The translations under genes were made by a program, and so were the position numbers. The notes beneath the pieces are model-generated. The model ran no database searches. It saw only the letters and a program-made list of their open reading frames with translations, and was not told where the DNA came from. 64,000 nucleotides of DNA, from contig JACKJF010000004.1 of assembly GCA_020638095.1 (NCBI GenBank), forward strand, positions 1 through 64,000, written 5' to 3'. How positions within the stretch are numbered: position 1 is the first letter of the stretch; the number at the start of each line of letters is the position of its first letter. The DNA comes from Hyphomicrobiaceae bacterium. GTDB lineage: Bacteria > Pseudomonadota > Alphaproteobacteria > Rhizobiales > Devosiaceae. This document shows, piece after piece, positions 8,817 through 16,288 of the stretch.

Positions 8817-9245
8817 CTATCCCGCGATATAGTCCATCAGGGCCGAGCGCTCGGCCTCGGTCGTCTCGATCTTGAGCTTGACCACATCGCCGATCGAAAT
8901 GATCCCCGAAAGACGGCCATTGTCCACGACCGGCAGGTGTCGGATGCGGAACTTGGTCATCATCGCCATCACTTCGTCGATGGTGGTTTCGCTCCCGGCG
9001 ACATGCGGCTTGGCCGTCATGCAGGTGGCGATCGGCTGACCGAGAACGCTGCCACCCCCGTCGGCCAGCTGGCGCACCACGTCCCGTTCCGAAGTGATGC
9101 CGACCACTTTTCCGGTGGCATCGACCACCACCAGCGCACCGATATTGTGCTGGCGGAGCAGCCTTACGGCGTCGCTGACCGATCCGTTGTCCTGAAGCGT
9201 CACGACCGCATGTCCCTTGCGCTCGAGAATGGTCATCACATTCAT
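8817..9245 (-). CDS. CBS-pair domain protein
   Basis: A 142-residue cytoplasmic protein made of two CBS motifs and little else. The first (about 1-60) has IGALVVVDATGKVVGITSERDVVRQL; the second (about 75-130) has RIRHLPVVDNGRLSGIISIGDVVK. CBS pairs bind adenosine nucleotides and usually sense energy state; the partner of a stand-alone CBS protein like this is not known. The start at 9245 has a strong GAGGAGG site 5-6 bases upstream, so the longer frame is rejected. It lies just downstream of ugd on the same strand with a 38-base gap and may be cotranscribed. Confidence 0.88.
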   Translation of the reverse strand: MNVMTILERKGHAVVTLQDNGSVSDAVRLLRQHNIGALVVVDATGKVVGITSERDVVRQLADGGGSVLGQPIATCMTAKPHVAGSETTIDEVMAMMTKFRIRHLPVVDNGRLSGIISIGDVVKLKIETTEAERSALMDYIAG

Positions 9246-9283
9246 CCTGTCCTCCTCATCAGGTGTTGCAATGCCCAACCAGT

Positions 9284-10654
9284 CTAAGCACGCATCGGGA
9301 GGTCGGAAAAGTGCCCGTCGGTTTCGCTCGGCAGCGCCTCTTCAGTCGGACGGCCGACGCAATGGTAGGAAAAGCCCGCGCGCACAACTTCGTCGCGCCG
9401 GTAAATGTTTCTGAGATCGACAAGAACCGGCGCCGACATGACCTTGCCCAGTCGTGCGAGATCGAGTGCACGCAACGACGCCCATTCCGTCACGATCACT
9501 ACGGCATCGGCGCCCTCGGCCGCGGCATAGGGATCATCGGCGAACATCACCGGCGAATCGCCCAGCGCCGACCGGGCTTGTGCATTGCCGACCGGATCGT
9601 GGCCCACAATTTCCGCGCCCTGGTCGATCAGCGCCGTAATCACCGAAATGCTCGGCGCGTCGCGCATGTCATCCGTGTTGGGCTTGAAGGTCAGACCGAG
9701 CACCGCAATCTTCTTGCCGCGTACGTTTCCGCCGCAGGCCGCGATGACCTTTTTGGCCATGTCGCGCTTGCGCCGGTCATTGGCATAAATCGTCGTCTCG
9801 ACGAGCCGGAGTTCGGTCGAAAAGTCCTGCGCCGTCTTGGCCAGGGCCAGAAGATCCTTGGGAAAGCACGAACCGCCGAAGCCCGGCCCCGCGTTCAGGA
9901 ATTTCGAGCCGATGCGCTGGTCGAGGCCAATGCCGCGGGCAATGTCCTGCACATTGGCGCCGGTCTTTTCGCAGAGATCCGCCATCTCGTTGATGAAGGT
10001 AATCTTCATCGCCAGAAAAGCGTTGGCCGCATATTTGGTCAGTTCCGCCGAGCGCCGCGACACGAATACCAGGGGAGCCTGGTTGAGATAGAGCGGGCGA
10101 TAAACCTCGCCCATCACCTCGCGGGCATGGTCGTTCTCGGCCCCGACGATGATACGGTTCGGGCGCCGGAAATCGTCGATCGCGGCGCCTTCACGCATGA
10201 ATTCAGGGTTCGAGGCGACGCTGATCCCGCTTTCGGGCCGCAGCGAGGCGATGATCCGCTCGATCTCGTCACCCGTGCCGACGGGAACGGTCGATTTGGT
10301 CACCACCACCGCGTCGTCGCGCAGTAACGCAGCAATCTCGGCTGTCGCGGCGTAGACATATTGCAGGTCGGCATGGCCGTCACCGCGCCGCGACGGCGTA
10401 CCGACCGCAAGAAACACGACGTCGGCCTCACGCACCGCCTCGTCCGGCGTCCCGGAAAAATCGAGACGTCCGGCAGCGACGTTGGTCCGGACGAGTTCGT
10501 CGAGTCCCGGTTCGAAAATCGGAATTTCACCTCGATTGAGCGCCTCGATCTTGCGCGCGTCGGCGTCGATGCAGGTGACGTGGTGGCCGAAATCGGCAAA
10601 GCACGCCCCGGAAACGAGGCCGACATAGCCGGTGCCAATCATTGCAAGACGCAT
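9284..10654 (-). CDS. ugd: UDP-glucose 6-dehydrogenase
   Basis: A 456-residue enzyme oxidising UDP-glucose to UDP-glucuronate in two NAD-dependent steps. The Rossmann motif GTGYVGLVSGACFADFGH is at residues 7-24, TKSTVPVGTG follows at about 119, and the catalytic cysteine sits in GPGFGGSCFPKD at about 260. A C-terminal UDP-binding domain (LGLTFKPNTDDMRDAPS) completes the normal length. The rhizobial homologue is called rkpK. It lies directly downstream of an Agt-like glycosyltransferase and a PlcP-like phosphoesterase on the same strand with an 89-base gap. UDP-glucuronate is the donor for glucuronosyl-diacylglycerol, so it may serve that pathway as well as exopolysaccharide or capsule. Confidence 0.95.
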   Translation of the reverse strand: MRLAMIGTGYVGLVSGACFADFGHHVTCIDADARKIEALNRGEIPIFEPGLDELVRTNVAAGRLDFSGTPDEAVREADVVFLAVGTPSRRGDGHADLQYVYAATAEIAALLRDDAVVVTKSTVPVGTGDEIERIIASLRPESGISVASNPEFMREGAAIDDFRRPNRIIVGAENDHAREVMGEVYRPLYLNQAPLVFVSRRSAELTKYAANAFLAMKITFINEMADLCEKTGANVQDIARGIGLDQRIGSKFLNAGPGFGGSCFPKDLLALAKTAQDFSTELRLVETTIYANDRRKRDMAKKVIAACGGNVRGKKIAVLGLTFKPNTDDMRDAPSISVITALIDQGAEIVGHDPVGNAQARSALGDSPVMFADDPYAAAEGADAVVIVTEWASLRALDLARLGKVMSAPVLVDLRNIYRRDEVVRAGFSYHCVGRPTEEALPSETDGHFSDLPMRA

Positions 10655-10743
10655 GTGAATTCATCCCTTGAGTTGGGCAAGTATGGGCAGCATCGCACCC
10701 TAATGGCGGCGGCGGTCGGGCGCAACGCGGAGGACTTCGCGAC

Positions 10744-11784
10744 CTACGCGCCCACGCCAACAGCCGTCATCGCCGGGCGTCGAACTCGTGTGAGGTGACG
10801 CTGAAAAATGTCTGCTGCCCGCGCCCAGGTGAACTGGGTGGAAAAGGCATGTGCCCCCGCGCGGGGTCGCGTCAACGCCTCGCAGATGGCAAGTCTGAGG
10901 TCCGTGTTGAGGGCGCCGGCCGCCGGAGCCGTGATCACGTCGATCGGACCCGTAACGGGGAAGGCGGCGACCGGCGTGCCGCAGGCCAGTGCTTCAAGCA
11001 TGACGTTGCCGAATGTGTCGGTCTTGCTCGGAAAGACAAGAACGTCAGCGCTCTGGTAGGCCGCGCGAAGCTCCGCGCCGGTTTTTCGACCCACAAATCG
11101 AACCGAAGGATAGGCCGTCCGGAGTGCCTCCAACTGGGGACCGTCACCGACGACCATTTTGCTGCCTTCAATGTCCAGCCGCAGGAAGGCCTCGATGTTC
11201 TTTTCAATTGCCACGCGCCCGACATAAAGCAGATGCGGGCCGGGCAGGTCGTCAAAAAGCGTCTTTGGGCCGGGATGGAAGGCGAGGGGATCGACCCCGC
11301 GTGTCCAGAGATTGGCCTGGCGGAAACCCCTGTCCAGCAACTCATTCGCGACCGAAATCGTCGGGACCAGCATCGCGGCGGCCGGCCAGTGGAACCATTT
11401 GAGGAAAGCGTAAGGCACTTCCTCGGGAACCGGCATTCGCGCCGAAAGATATTCGGGAAAACGCGTGTGGTAGCTGGTGGTGAACCCGAGCTTTTGCCGT
11501 TCGCAATGCATGCGTGCGGCGAAGCCCAGTGGTCCCTCGGTGGCGATATGGATGAAATCCGGCTTTTTCGCAGCGATGATCTGCGCCACCGTGCCGGGAA
11601 GGGTCAGCGCCAGTTTGATCTCGGGGTATGTCGGCATTGGCACGGTCCAGAACGCTTCGGGCGTCAGCATGTCGACCACAATTCCGCGCGTGGAAAGTTC
11701 GGTTCGTATGGCATCGAGCGTTCGCACCACACCGTTGGTTTGCGGATACCAGGCATCGGAAACAATCAGCAGACGTTCACGCAT
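10744..11784 (-). CDS. Family 4-type glycosyltransferase, Agt-like glycolipid synthase
   Basis: A 346-residue GT-B glycosyltransferase. The N-terminal acceptor domain has SDAWYPQTNGVVRTLD near the start; the C-terminal donor domain has LLYVGRVAIEKNIEAFL, and SKTDTFGNVMLEALACGTPVAAFP with the E-x7-E type nucleotide-sugar site. This group includes bacterial diacylglycerol glycosyltransferases such as Agt of Agrobacterium, which makes glucosyl- and glucuronosyl-diacylglycerol under phosphate starvation. That role is inferred from family and from the upstream phosphoesterase, whose 3' end overlaps this start by 8 bases. The ATG at 11784 has a GGAGG ribosome site inside the upstream gene, indicating translational coupling. 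Other mannosyl- or glucosyltransferase roles are possible. Confidence 0.82.
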   Translation of the reverse strand: MRERLLIVSDAWYPQTNGVVRTLDAIRTELSTRGIVVDMLTPEAFWTVPMPTYPEIKLALTLPGTVAQIIAAKKPDFIHIATEGPLGFAARMHCERQKLGFTTSYHTRFPEYLSARMPVPEEVPYAFLKWFHWPAAAMLVPTISVANELLDRGFRQANLWTRGVDPLAFHPGPKTLFDDLPGPHLLYVGRVAIEKNIEAFLRLDIEGSKMVVGDGPQLEALRTAYPSVRFVGRKTGAELRAAYQSADVLVFPSKTDTFGNVMLEALACGTPVAAFPVTGPIDVITAPAAGALNTDLRLAICEALTRPRAGAHAFSTQFTWARAADIFQRHLTRVRRPAMTAVGVGA

Positions 11785-12583
11785 GCGATGGCACCTCCGG
11801 GAACAGATTGACCTCGTGGTCCGCACCGAATTCGCTTGCGCGCCAGTTCACGAGTTCGAAAGTTCCATCGAGGCCTTCGACAATGGCGGTGCCTGCCTCG
11901 ACCCAGTCACCGCAATTGAGGTAGGCGAGACCGAAATCCTCGTGCATCTCGGCAATGTGAATGTGGCCGCAGATCACGCCGTCGGCGCCTGCTTCGGCGG
12001 CCTCCCGCGCCAGCGCCTCTGCGAACCAGTTCTTGATCCCGCCAATCTGTTTGACCCTCTGCTTGCCCCAGCGGCTGAGCGACCAGGCGCCGAGCCCGCA
12101 AAGCCTCCTCAGCCCATTGATTGGCCGGTTGAGTAGCAGAGCCCAGCCATAGGCCCAGTGTCCGAGCCGGCTAAGCCACTCATATTGTGAGACAACGCCG
12201 TCGAACTGGTCGCCGTGCAGGACCAGATAGCGCCGGCCATCGGCGCTCGCATGGAGGAAGCGTTCGTGCACTTCGATCCGCCCGAACGACACGCCGGCAA
12301 AGCGGTGCAGAAACGCGTCATGATTGCCTGGCAGGATGATGACGCGCGTTCCCCTGTCGGCCAGCCGGATCAGCAGCATGACGAACCGGTTGTAGATCTC
12401 CGGCCAGATCCAGCGCTTTCTGAGTTTCCACCCGTCGACAATGTCGCCGACAAGGAACAGGTGCTCCGCTTCGTGGCTCAGAAGAAACGCACAGAGTTCT
12501 TCGGCTTTGGCACCCCGCATGCCAAGGTGCAGATCAGACACGAAGATGGAACGCACACGCCTCGAAACCGCCTGCTGCGTCAT
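11777..12583 (-). CDS. Metallophosphoesterase, PlcP-like phospholipase C (LpxH-like fold)
   Basis: A 268-residue calcineurin-type phosphoesterase with the full metal set: SDLHLG near residue 17, FLVGDIVDGW, LPGNHD, VLHGDQFD and GHIHIAEM near residue 210. Automatic annotation would call it UDP-2,3-diacylglucosamine diphosphatase. Rhizobial members next to an Agt-like glycosyltransferase correspond to PlcP, which cleaves phosphatidylcholine and related lipids to diacylglycerol during phosphate limitation. Adjacency and 8-base overlap with such a glycosyltransferase favour PlcP here. The ATG at 12583 starts 12 residues before the first metal motif, as expected; the longer frame adds unconserved sequence. 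I saw only one degenerate half of a possible Pho box upstream. Confidence 0.85.
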   Translation of the reverse strand: MTQQAVSRRVRSIFVSDLHLGMRGAKAEELCAFLLSHEAEHLFLVGDIVDGWKLRKRWIWPEIYNRFVMLLIRLADRGTRVIILPGNHDAFLHRFAGVSFGRIEVHERFLHASADGRRYLVLHGDQFDGVVSQYEWLSRLGHWAYGWALLLNRPINGLRRLCGLGAWSLSRWGKQRVKQIGGIKNWFAEALAREAAEAGADGVICGHIHIAEMHEDFGLAYLNCGDWVEAGTAIVEGLDGTFELVNWRASEFGADHEVNLFPEVPSHA

Positions 12584-12870
12584 CGGCCACGTCCCCGCTA
12601 TTGCTTGAGAACGATTATCCCGATCGCCGCAACGCTTTTGTGACACGAAAAAGCGATTGTCTGTCAGCAGCTTGCCGAAGCGGCGCGCACCTCGCTCGGA
12701 GAAGTGATTCTCGGCGGCTTGGCACTCAATCGGTGTGGCGGCTTGCATTCACGTCCGGAGGCTGGTTCGGGTTCACCACCAACCACTCCAACGACCCGCC
12801 ATCCGCCGAAGATCGCGACGCTATGGAAAAAGCCTTGATTCAACCCCCTCGCTTCTATACCGAGGCCAGC

Positions 12871-12960
12871 GGAGAGGTGGCCGAGTGGTCGAAGGCGCTC
12901 CCCTGCTAAGGGAGTAGGCGGTCAAAAGCTGTCTCGAGGGTTCGAATCCCTTCCTCTCCG
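12871..12960 (+). tRNA. tRNA-Ser (anticodon GCT)
   Basis: The acceptor stem GGAGAGG / CCTCTCC pairs perfectly and the CCA end is encoded at 12961-12963. The anticodon loop CTGCTAA has GCT at 12905-12907, reading AGC/AGU serine codons. A long variable arm (type II tRNA) follows, and the T-loop GGTTCGAATCC is canonical. Confidence 0.97.
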
Positions 12961-12963
12961 CCA

Positions 12964-13410
12964 TAACATTTTGATTTTATTGAATTATATTTATGTATTT
13001 GATACCGGCCCGCCAAAATAACCGCCAATAATTCAGGTGCTTCGAGGTGTCGTCCGCAAAAATCAGGAATCGGGGTGCACCACGAAAATATCGGCGTGGG
13101 ATAGGAACCCGAGACTTGTTTGCCTGACCACCAACGCCTCTGTGGTGAAGCAAAAAGGCGCCTACCAGACAAGCGCAGGCTCGCAACGAACACGCGGACA
13201 ATACAATCGGTTCGAAAAGACAAGTGGCTGATACCCGCGCTTTGGCGGATTTGGGGTCCAAGAGTTAGGATTGTTGGTCCGAGCACGAGAGCAACGGAAT
13301 GGCGGCTGGCCGTGGCTTTCTTCAGCGAAATCTCTAGACCATTCATTTAGTGCCCCAGTCAGCCTTGCGCCCAGCAGCGGATTTGGGCCGAATTCTTGTG
13401 GCCGCACCGC
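12964..13410. other. Non-coding gap after tRNA-Ser
   Basis: About 450 bases carry no gene I can support. The first 50 bases are unusually AT-rich for this genome. The open frames present have no ribosome sites or recognisable motifs, and one reads through the tRNA. I found no repeat of the tRNA 3' end that would mark an integrated element. The stretch could be the decayed remains of tRNA-linked inserted DNA, but nothing proves it. Confidence 0.5.
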
Positions 13411-13436
13411 AAAAAACGCGATTGCCCGATCGCGTT
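13411..13436 (-). terminator. Terminator of the inositol operon
   Basis: On the minus strand an 8-bp perfect stem (AACGCGAT / ATCGCGTT) with a 6-base loop runs into a T-tract. It lies about 70 bases after the stop codon of the iolI-like gene, the last gene of the long operon. Confidence 0.85.
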
Positions 13437-13505
13437 GATCCCTCGCAACCGCATGCGCAACATCTGACTGCGGATAAGCTTGGCGCTCGCCAAACCACCC
13501 CGAAT

Positions 13506-14312
13506 CTACGCCGCAATCCGGGCTTGCAAGAAGCTTATCGACCTTTCCAGTCTAGACTGTAAATCCGGCAATGCATGGATGGCTGGTTCCGTGCACTCGA
13601 ACGAGAATGGGCCGCGATAACCCCGCCGCTGAAGTTCGATGATCTGGGTGACATTTCCAACCCTGTCGGCTTCATCGATCAGAACGCGATGGGCGTCCTG
13701 ACTTTCATCGAGCGGCACGTCCGGATCTGAAATTCCCGAAATGTGCACCAAAGCCGTATGTCCCGCGAAGATATCGGGGTCGGCAGCGATCGTGTGCTGA
13801 AACGTGTCGTGGATCAGCCCGAAATGATCGCCGGCACCGAGTTCCTCGATGGTTTCAACCAGCCCCCGTTTGACCCGGATCGAGGATTTTTCGAATCCGA
13901 TCGGCTCGATCCAGCCGGCGACGTTCAGTTCGGTGAGAACGGGAAGGAGGTCGGCAACAATCAAGCGCAAGGTATCGCGGCATTCGTCTGGATCAGTGCC
14001 CGCACCGTCGACGCGCGGAATGAGGCTGATGCCGGGCGCGCCGCATTCCCGCGCCAATCTGGCAAGATCGACGATCTCCCGCCGCCGTTCGGGCGACCAG
14101 TCATTGAACGGATAAACCTGGCTGAGCCCGACGATCCTCAGTCCTCTGTCGGCGACCATCTGTCCGGCGTCTCGGGCCGGCAGCCCGTCGAACAATGGGC
14201 ACTTCATGTCGTTGCGCGGCTCGACACCGACGCAGCCAAGATCGGATGCAAGATTGAGAAACTCAATGAACGGCAGGCTCGGAACGGTCGCCTGGTTGAG
14301 CGCGAAATCCAT
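13506..14312 (-). CDS. iolI: IolI-like TIM-barrel isomerase (2-keto-myo-inositol isomerase type)
   Basis: A 268-residue TIM-barrel protein of the sugar phosphate isomerase/epimerase group (xylose isomerase-like superfamily). Metal-binding residues lie in VGVEPRND, WIEPIGF (Glu), HFGLIHDTFQH (Asp and His), ALVHISG (His) and the terminal FSFECTEP (Glu). IolI of Bacillus interconverts 2-keto-myo-inositol and 1-keto-D-chiro-inositol, which lets the pathway use D-chiro-inositol. The start at 14312 has a GAGGAG ribosome site. It is the last gene of the iol operon, 30 bases after iolB, and a terminator follows. Exact substrate is inferred from position; the operon has several relatives of this fold. 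Confidence 0.75.
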   Translation of the reverse strand: MDFALNQATVPSLPFIEFLNLASDLGCVGVEPRNDMKCPLFDGLPARDAGQMVADRGLRIVGLSQVYPFNDWSPERRREIVDLARLARECGAPGISLIPRVDGAGTDPDECRDTLRLIVADLLPVLTELNVAGWIEPIGFEKSSIRVKRGLVETIEELGAGDHFGLIHDTFQHTIAADPDIFAGHTALVHISGISDPDVPLDESQDAHRVLIDEADRVGNVTQIIELQRRGYRGPFSFECTEPAIHALPDLQSRLERSISFLQARIAA

Positions 14313-14342
14313 GCCGAAAACTCCTCTATGCAATACGCTGGC

Positions 14343-15149
14343 TCAGGCGTCGCGATCGAGGATCCACTTGACCTGAGGCGCGGGGACGAAACGCCACTTG
14401 CGCAAGGGTCCGGCCATGACGTTGAGATAGTACATCTCGAATCCGTAGGGCGCGCCGCAGGGATGATGGCCCTTGGGAACACAAACGACATCGCCGTCGG
14501 AGACGGCCATCGTCTCGTTGAGCAGCAGGTCGTCGGTATAGACGCGCTGGATGCCGAACCCGTCGGCGGGGTTGAGGCGGTGGTAGTAGGTCTCTTCGAG
14601 ATAGGTGATGCGCGGATAATCGTCTTCGTCGTGGCGGTGTGACGGATAGGACGACCAGTGCCCGGCCGGGGTAAAGACCTCGGTCACCAGAAGCGAGTCG
14701 CAATAGTCCTCGTTCTCCATGGCGATATTGTTGATGTAGCGGGTGTTGGTGCCCTTGCCGCGCTCGGTAAGCGAAATGCCCTCCGGTCCGATGCGCCGGG
14801 CTTCGTGGCCGCTTTTGCCGGGCGCCGAGCAGACGGCAATGGTGCAGTCGGTTTCCGCTCTTGCTTCCCACGTGGTTCCGTTGGGCAGATAGAGGCAATG
14901 CGGCGGTGTCTTCTCGAAGACGTTCATGCGCGCGCCGAGAACGCCCCAGTCCTTTCCGGCGCCTGTGATTGCCGCCTTGCCCTCGACCAGGACGAGAATG
15001 ACTTCGCGCTCGCCCGTCGCTTCGGCGGCACTCTCCCCAGCCCTCAGGCGATAGAGAGAAAAGCCGACATAGCGCCAGCCCGCCGATTGCGGGGTGATCT
15101 CATGCACCTTGCCATGGGTGCCGAAGGGCTTGTGCAAGAGGTTTGTCAT
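14343..15149 (-). CDS. iolB: 5-deoxy-glucuronate isomerase
   Basis: A 268-residue cupin enzyme converting 5-deoxy-D-glucuronate to 2-deoxy-5-keto-D-gluconate in inositol breakdown. It has the bicupin layout of IolB with the metal site in the second barrel: SSYPSHRHDED (two histidines), then the Glu in LEETYYHR, and the late histidine of PKGHHPCGAPYG. YINNI and the phrase GHWSSYPSH are typical of the family, and the length is normal. Its ATG overlaps the TGA of the small upstream membrane protein gene (ATGA), indicating translational coupling, so the much longer open frame is rejected. Confidence 0.95.
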   Translation of the reverse strand: MTNLLHKPFGTHGKVHEITPQSAGWRYVGFSLYRLRAGESAAEATGEREVILVLVEGKAAITGAGKDWGVLGARMNVFEKTPPHCLYLPNGTTWEARAETDCTIAVCSAPGKSGHEARRIGPEGISLTERGKGTNTRYINNIAMENEDYCDSLLVTEVFTPAGHWSSYPSHRHDEDDYPRITYLEETYYHRLNPADGFGIQRVYTDDLLLNETMAVSDGDVVCVPKGHHPCGAPYGFEMYYLNVMAGPLRKWRFVPAPQVKWILDRDA

Positions 15150-15334
15150 TGGTCGTCCCGCGGGTTGAAGTTGAAAAAGAAGCCGTAGACGCAATAAGCG
15201 CCCATGGCCAGAAACAGAATGGCCCAGAAAACCGAGCCCATCGTGAGCTCGAACAATCCCCAGCCGAGAACCAGTACCGTGACCAGAATCCGGACCAGAA
15301 GCGGCTTGAAAAAGGGATGGTTGAGATCGAACAC
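15146..15334 (-). CDS. Small two-helix membrane protein in the iol operon (DUF3329-like)
   Basis: A 62-residue protein of unknown function beginning MFDLNHPFF. Two closely spaced hydrophobic segments cover about residues 12-32 and 34-52, followed by a short polar tail, so it should be an inner-membrane hairpin. It resembles small alphaproteobacterial proteins annotated DUF3329; I am not certain of the family. The start is GTG, 15 bases after the iolE stop, with a GGGA sequence upstream, and the stop overlaps the iolB start. The tight coupling on both sides argues that it is a real gene serving the inositol pathway, perhaps at the membrane. No catalytic motif is visible. Confidence 0.75.
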   Translation of the reverse strand: MFDLNHPFFKPLLVRILVTVLVLGWGLFELTMGSVFWAILFLAMGAYCVYGFFFNFNPRDDQ

Positions 15335-15348
15335 CGGTCAGTTCCCGC

Positions 15349-16257
15349 TCAGGTCGCCCGCGGCCGGCCAAGCCCGACGCGTCCGGCAATCTCTTTGAGC
15401 GCCTGAAGGCCCATGCCCTGATATTTGAGCGGCTCGTAGACGAGACTGTCCTGTTCCGCCTCGATCACCACCCAGCCCTGATAGCCGTGATCGGCGGCAA
15501 TCCGGAGCGCCGGTTCGAACGCGACGCAACCTTCGGGGTCGCCCGGTACGGTAAAAGCGCCCTGGCGAACGCCTTCGAGAAACGAGAGGTTTTCGTCCCG
15601 CACCTTCTGCATGATCGCGGGACGGATGTTCTTGCAGTGGATATGGGTGACCCGGTCCATGTACTTGCGCGCGACCTCGGTTGGGTCGGCGCCTCCGAAA
15701 TAGGCATGGCCTGTGTCGAGCAACAGGCGTGTGTGCGGTCCGGCCATCTGCATGAACCGGTCGATGTCGTCGGCGCTTTCGATGATTGTGCCCATGTGAT
15801 GGTGATAGCCCATCCTGATGCCTTCATCATGGGCGAGCTTCGAGAGTTCCTCGTAGCCGGTTGAAAACCGCTCCCACTGCGCATCGGTCATGATCGGTCG
15901 ATTGTTGACCGGCACCGCGTCGTTGCCGTGCACCGTGTTGGAGCATTCGCAGGCATTGATATGCGAACCGCCCGCCGCCCTGGTAAAGTCGATCCAGGCC
16001 CTAAGCGCCTTTTTCTCGGTCTCGATATCGTTGACCAGGATATTGGTCGAAAACCAGCCAGCGGCAAAGCGAAGTCCGTATTCGCCGAGCTTCGCCTTGA
16101 GGGCGCGGCCTTCGCTGGGCATCTTGTGACCCTTTTCGATGCCGTCGAAGCCGATTGTACGGCAGTCGGACAGGCAATCGTCGAGCGAAAGATGATCGCC
16201 GAGCGACCAGTCGTCGTCGTTCGACCAGGCGATCGGGTTGGTGCCGTATAGGATCAT
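15349..16257 (-). CDS. iolE: Myo-inosose-2 dehydratase
   Basis: A 302-residue TIM-barrel enzyme that removes water from 2-keto-myo-inositol to give 3D-trihydroxycyclohexane-1,2-dione, the second step of inositol catabolism. The N-terminus MILYGTNPIAWSNDDD and the phrase DDCLSDCRTIGFDGIEKGHKMP are strongly diagnostic for IolE. Metal residues lie in GYHHHMGT, LLLDTGHAYFGG, VTHIHCKNI and WVVIEAEQD. The length is standard. The ATG at 16257 gives the conserved N-terminus; an AAGG site sits about 11 bases upstream. It follows iolD by 31 bases and precedes the small membrane protein gene. Confidence 0.96.
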   Translation of the reverse strand: MILYGTNPIAWSNDDDWSLGDHLSLDDCLSDCRTIGFDGIEKGHKMPSEGRALKAKLGEYGLRFAAGWFSTNILVNDIETEKKALRAWIDFTRAAGGSHINACECSNTVHGNDAVPVNNRPIMTDAQWERFSTGYEELSKLAHDEGIRMGYHHHMGTIIESADDIDRFMQMAGPHTRLLLDTGHAYFGGADPTEVARKYMDRVTHIHCKNIRPAIMQKVRDENLSFLEGVRQGAFTVPGDPEGCVAFEPALRIAADHGYQGWVVIEAEQDSLVYEPLKYQGMGLQALKEIAGRVGLGRPRAT

Positions 16258-16288
16258 GGTTCGAGGCCTTCGGGCCTGATGGATGTTG

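Noticed and set aside
12629-12661. Possible Pho box upstream of the PlcP-like gene
   Set aside because: Only one half-site (GTGTCAC on the minus strand) resembles the rhizobial consensus; the second half does not match, so no feature is claimed.
12906-13346. A 146-codon minus-strand frame
   Set aside because: It reads through the tRNA-Ser gene, giving the familiar false sequence GEEGIRTLE, and has no motif.
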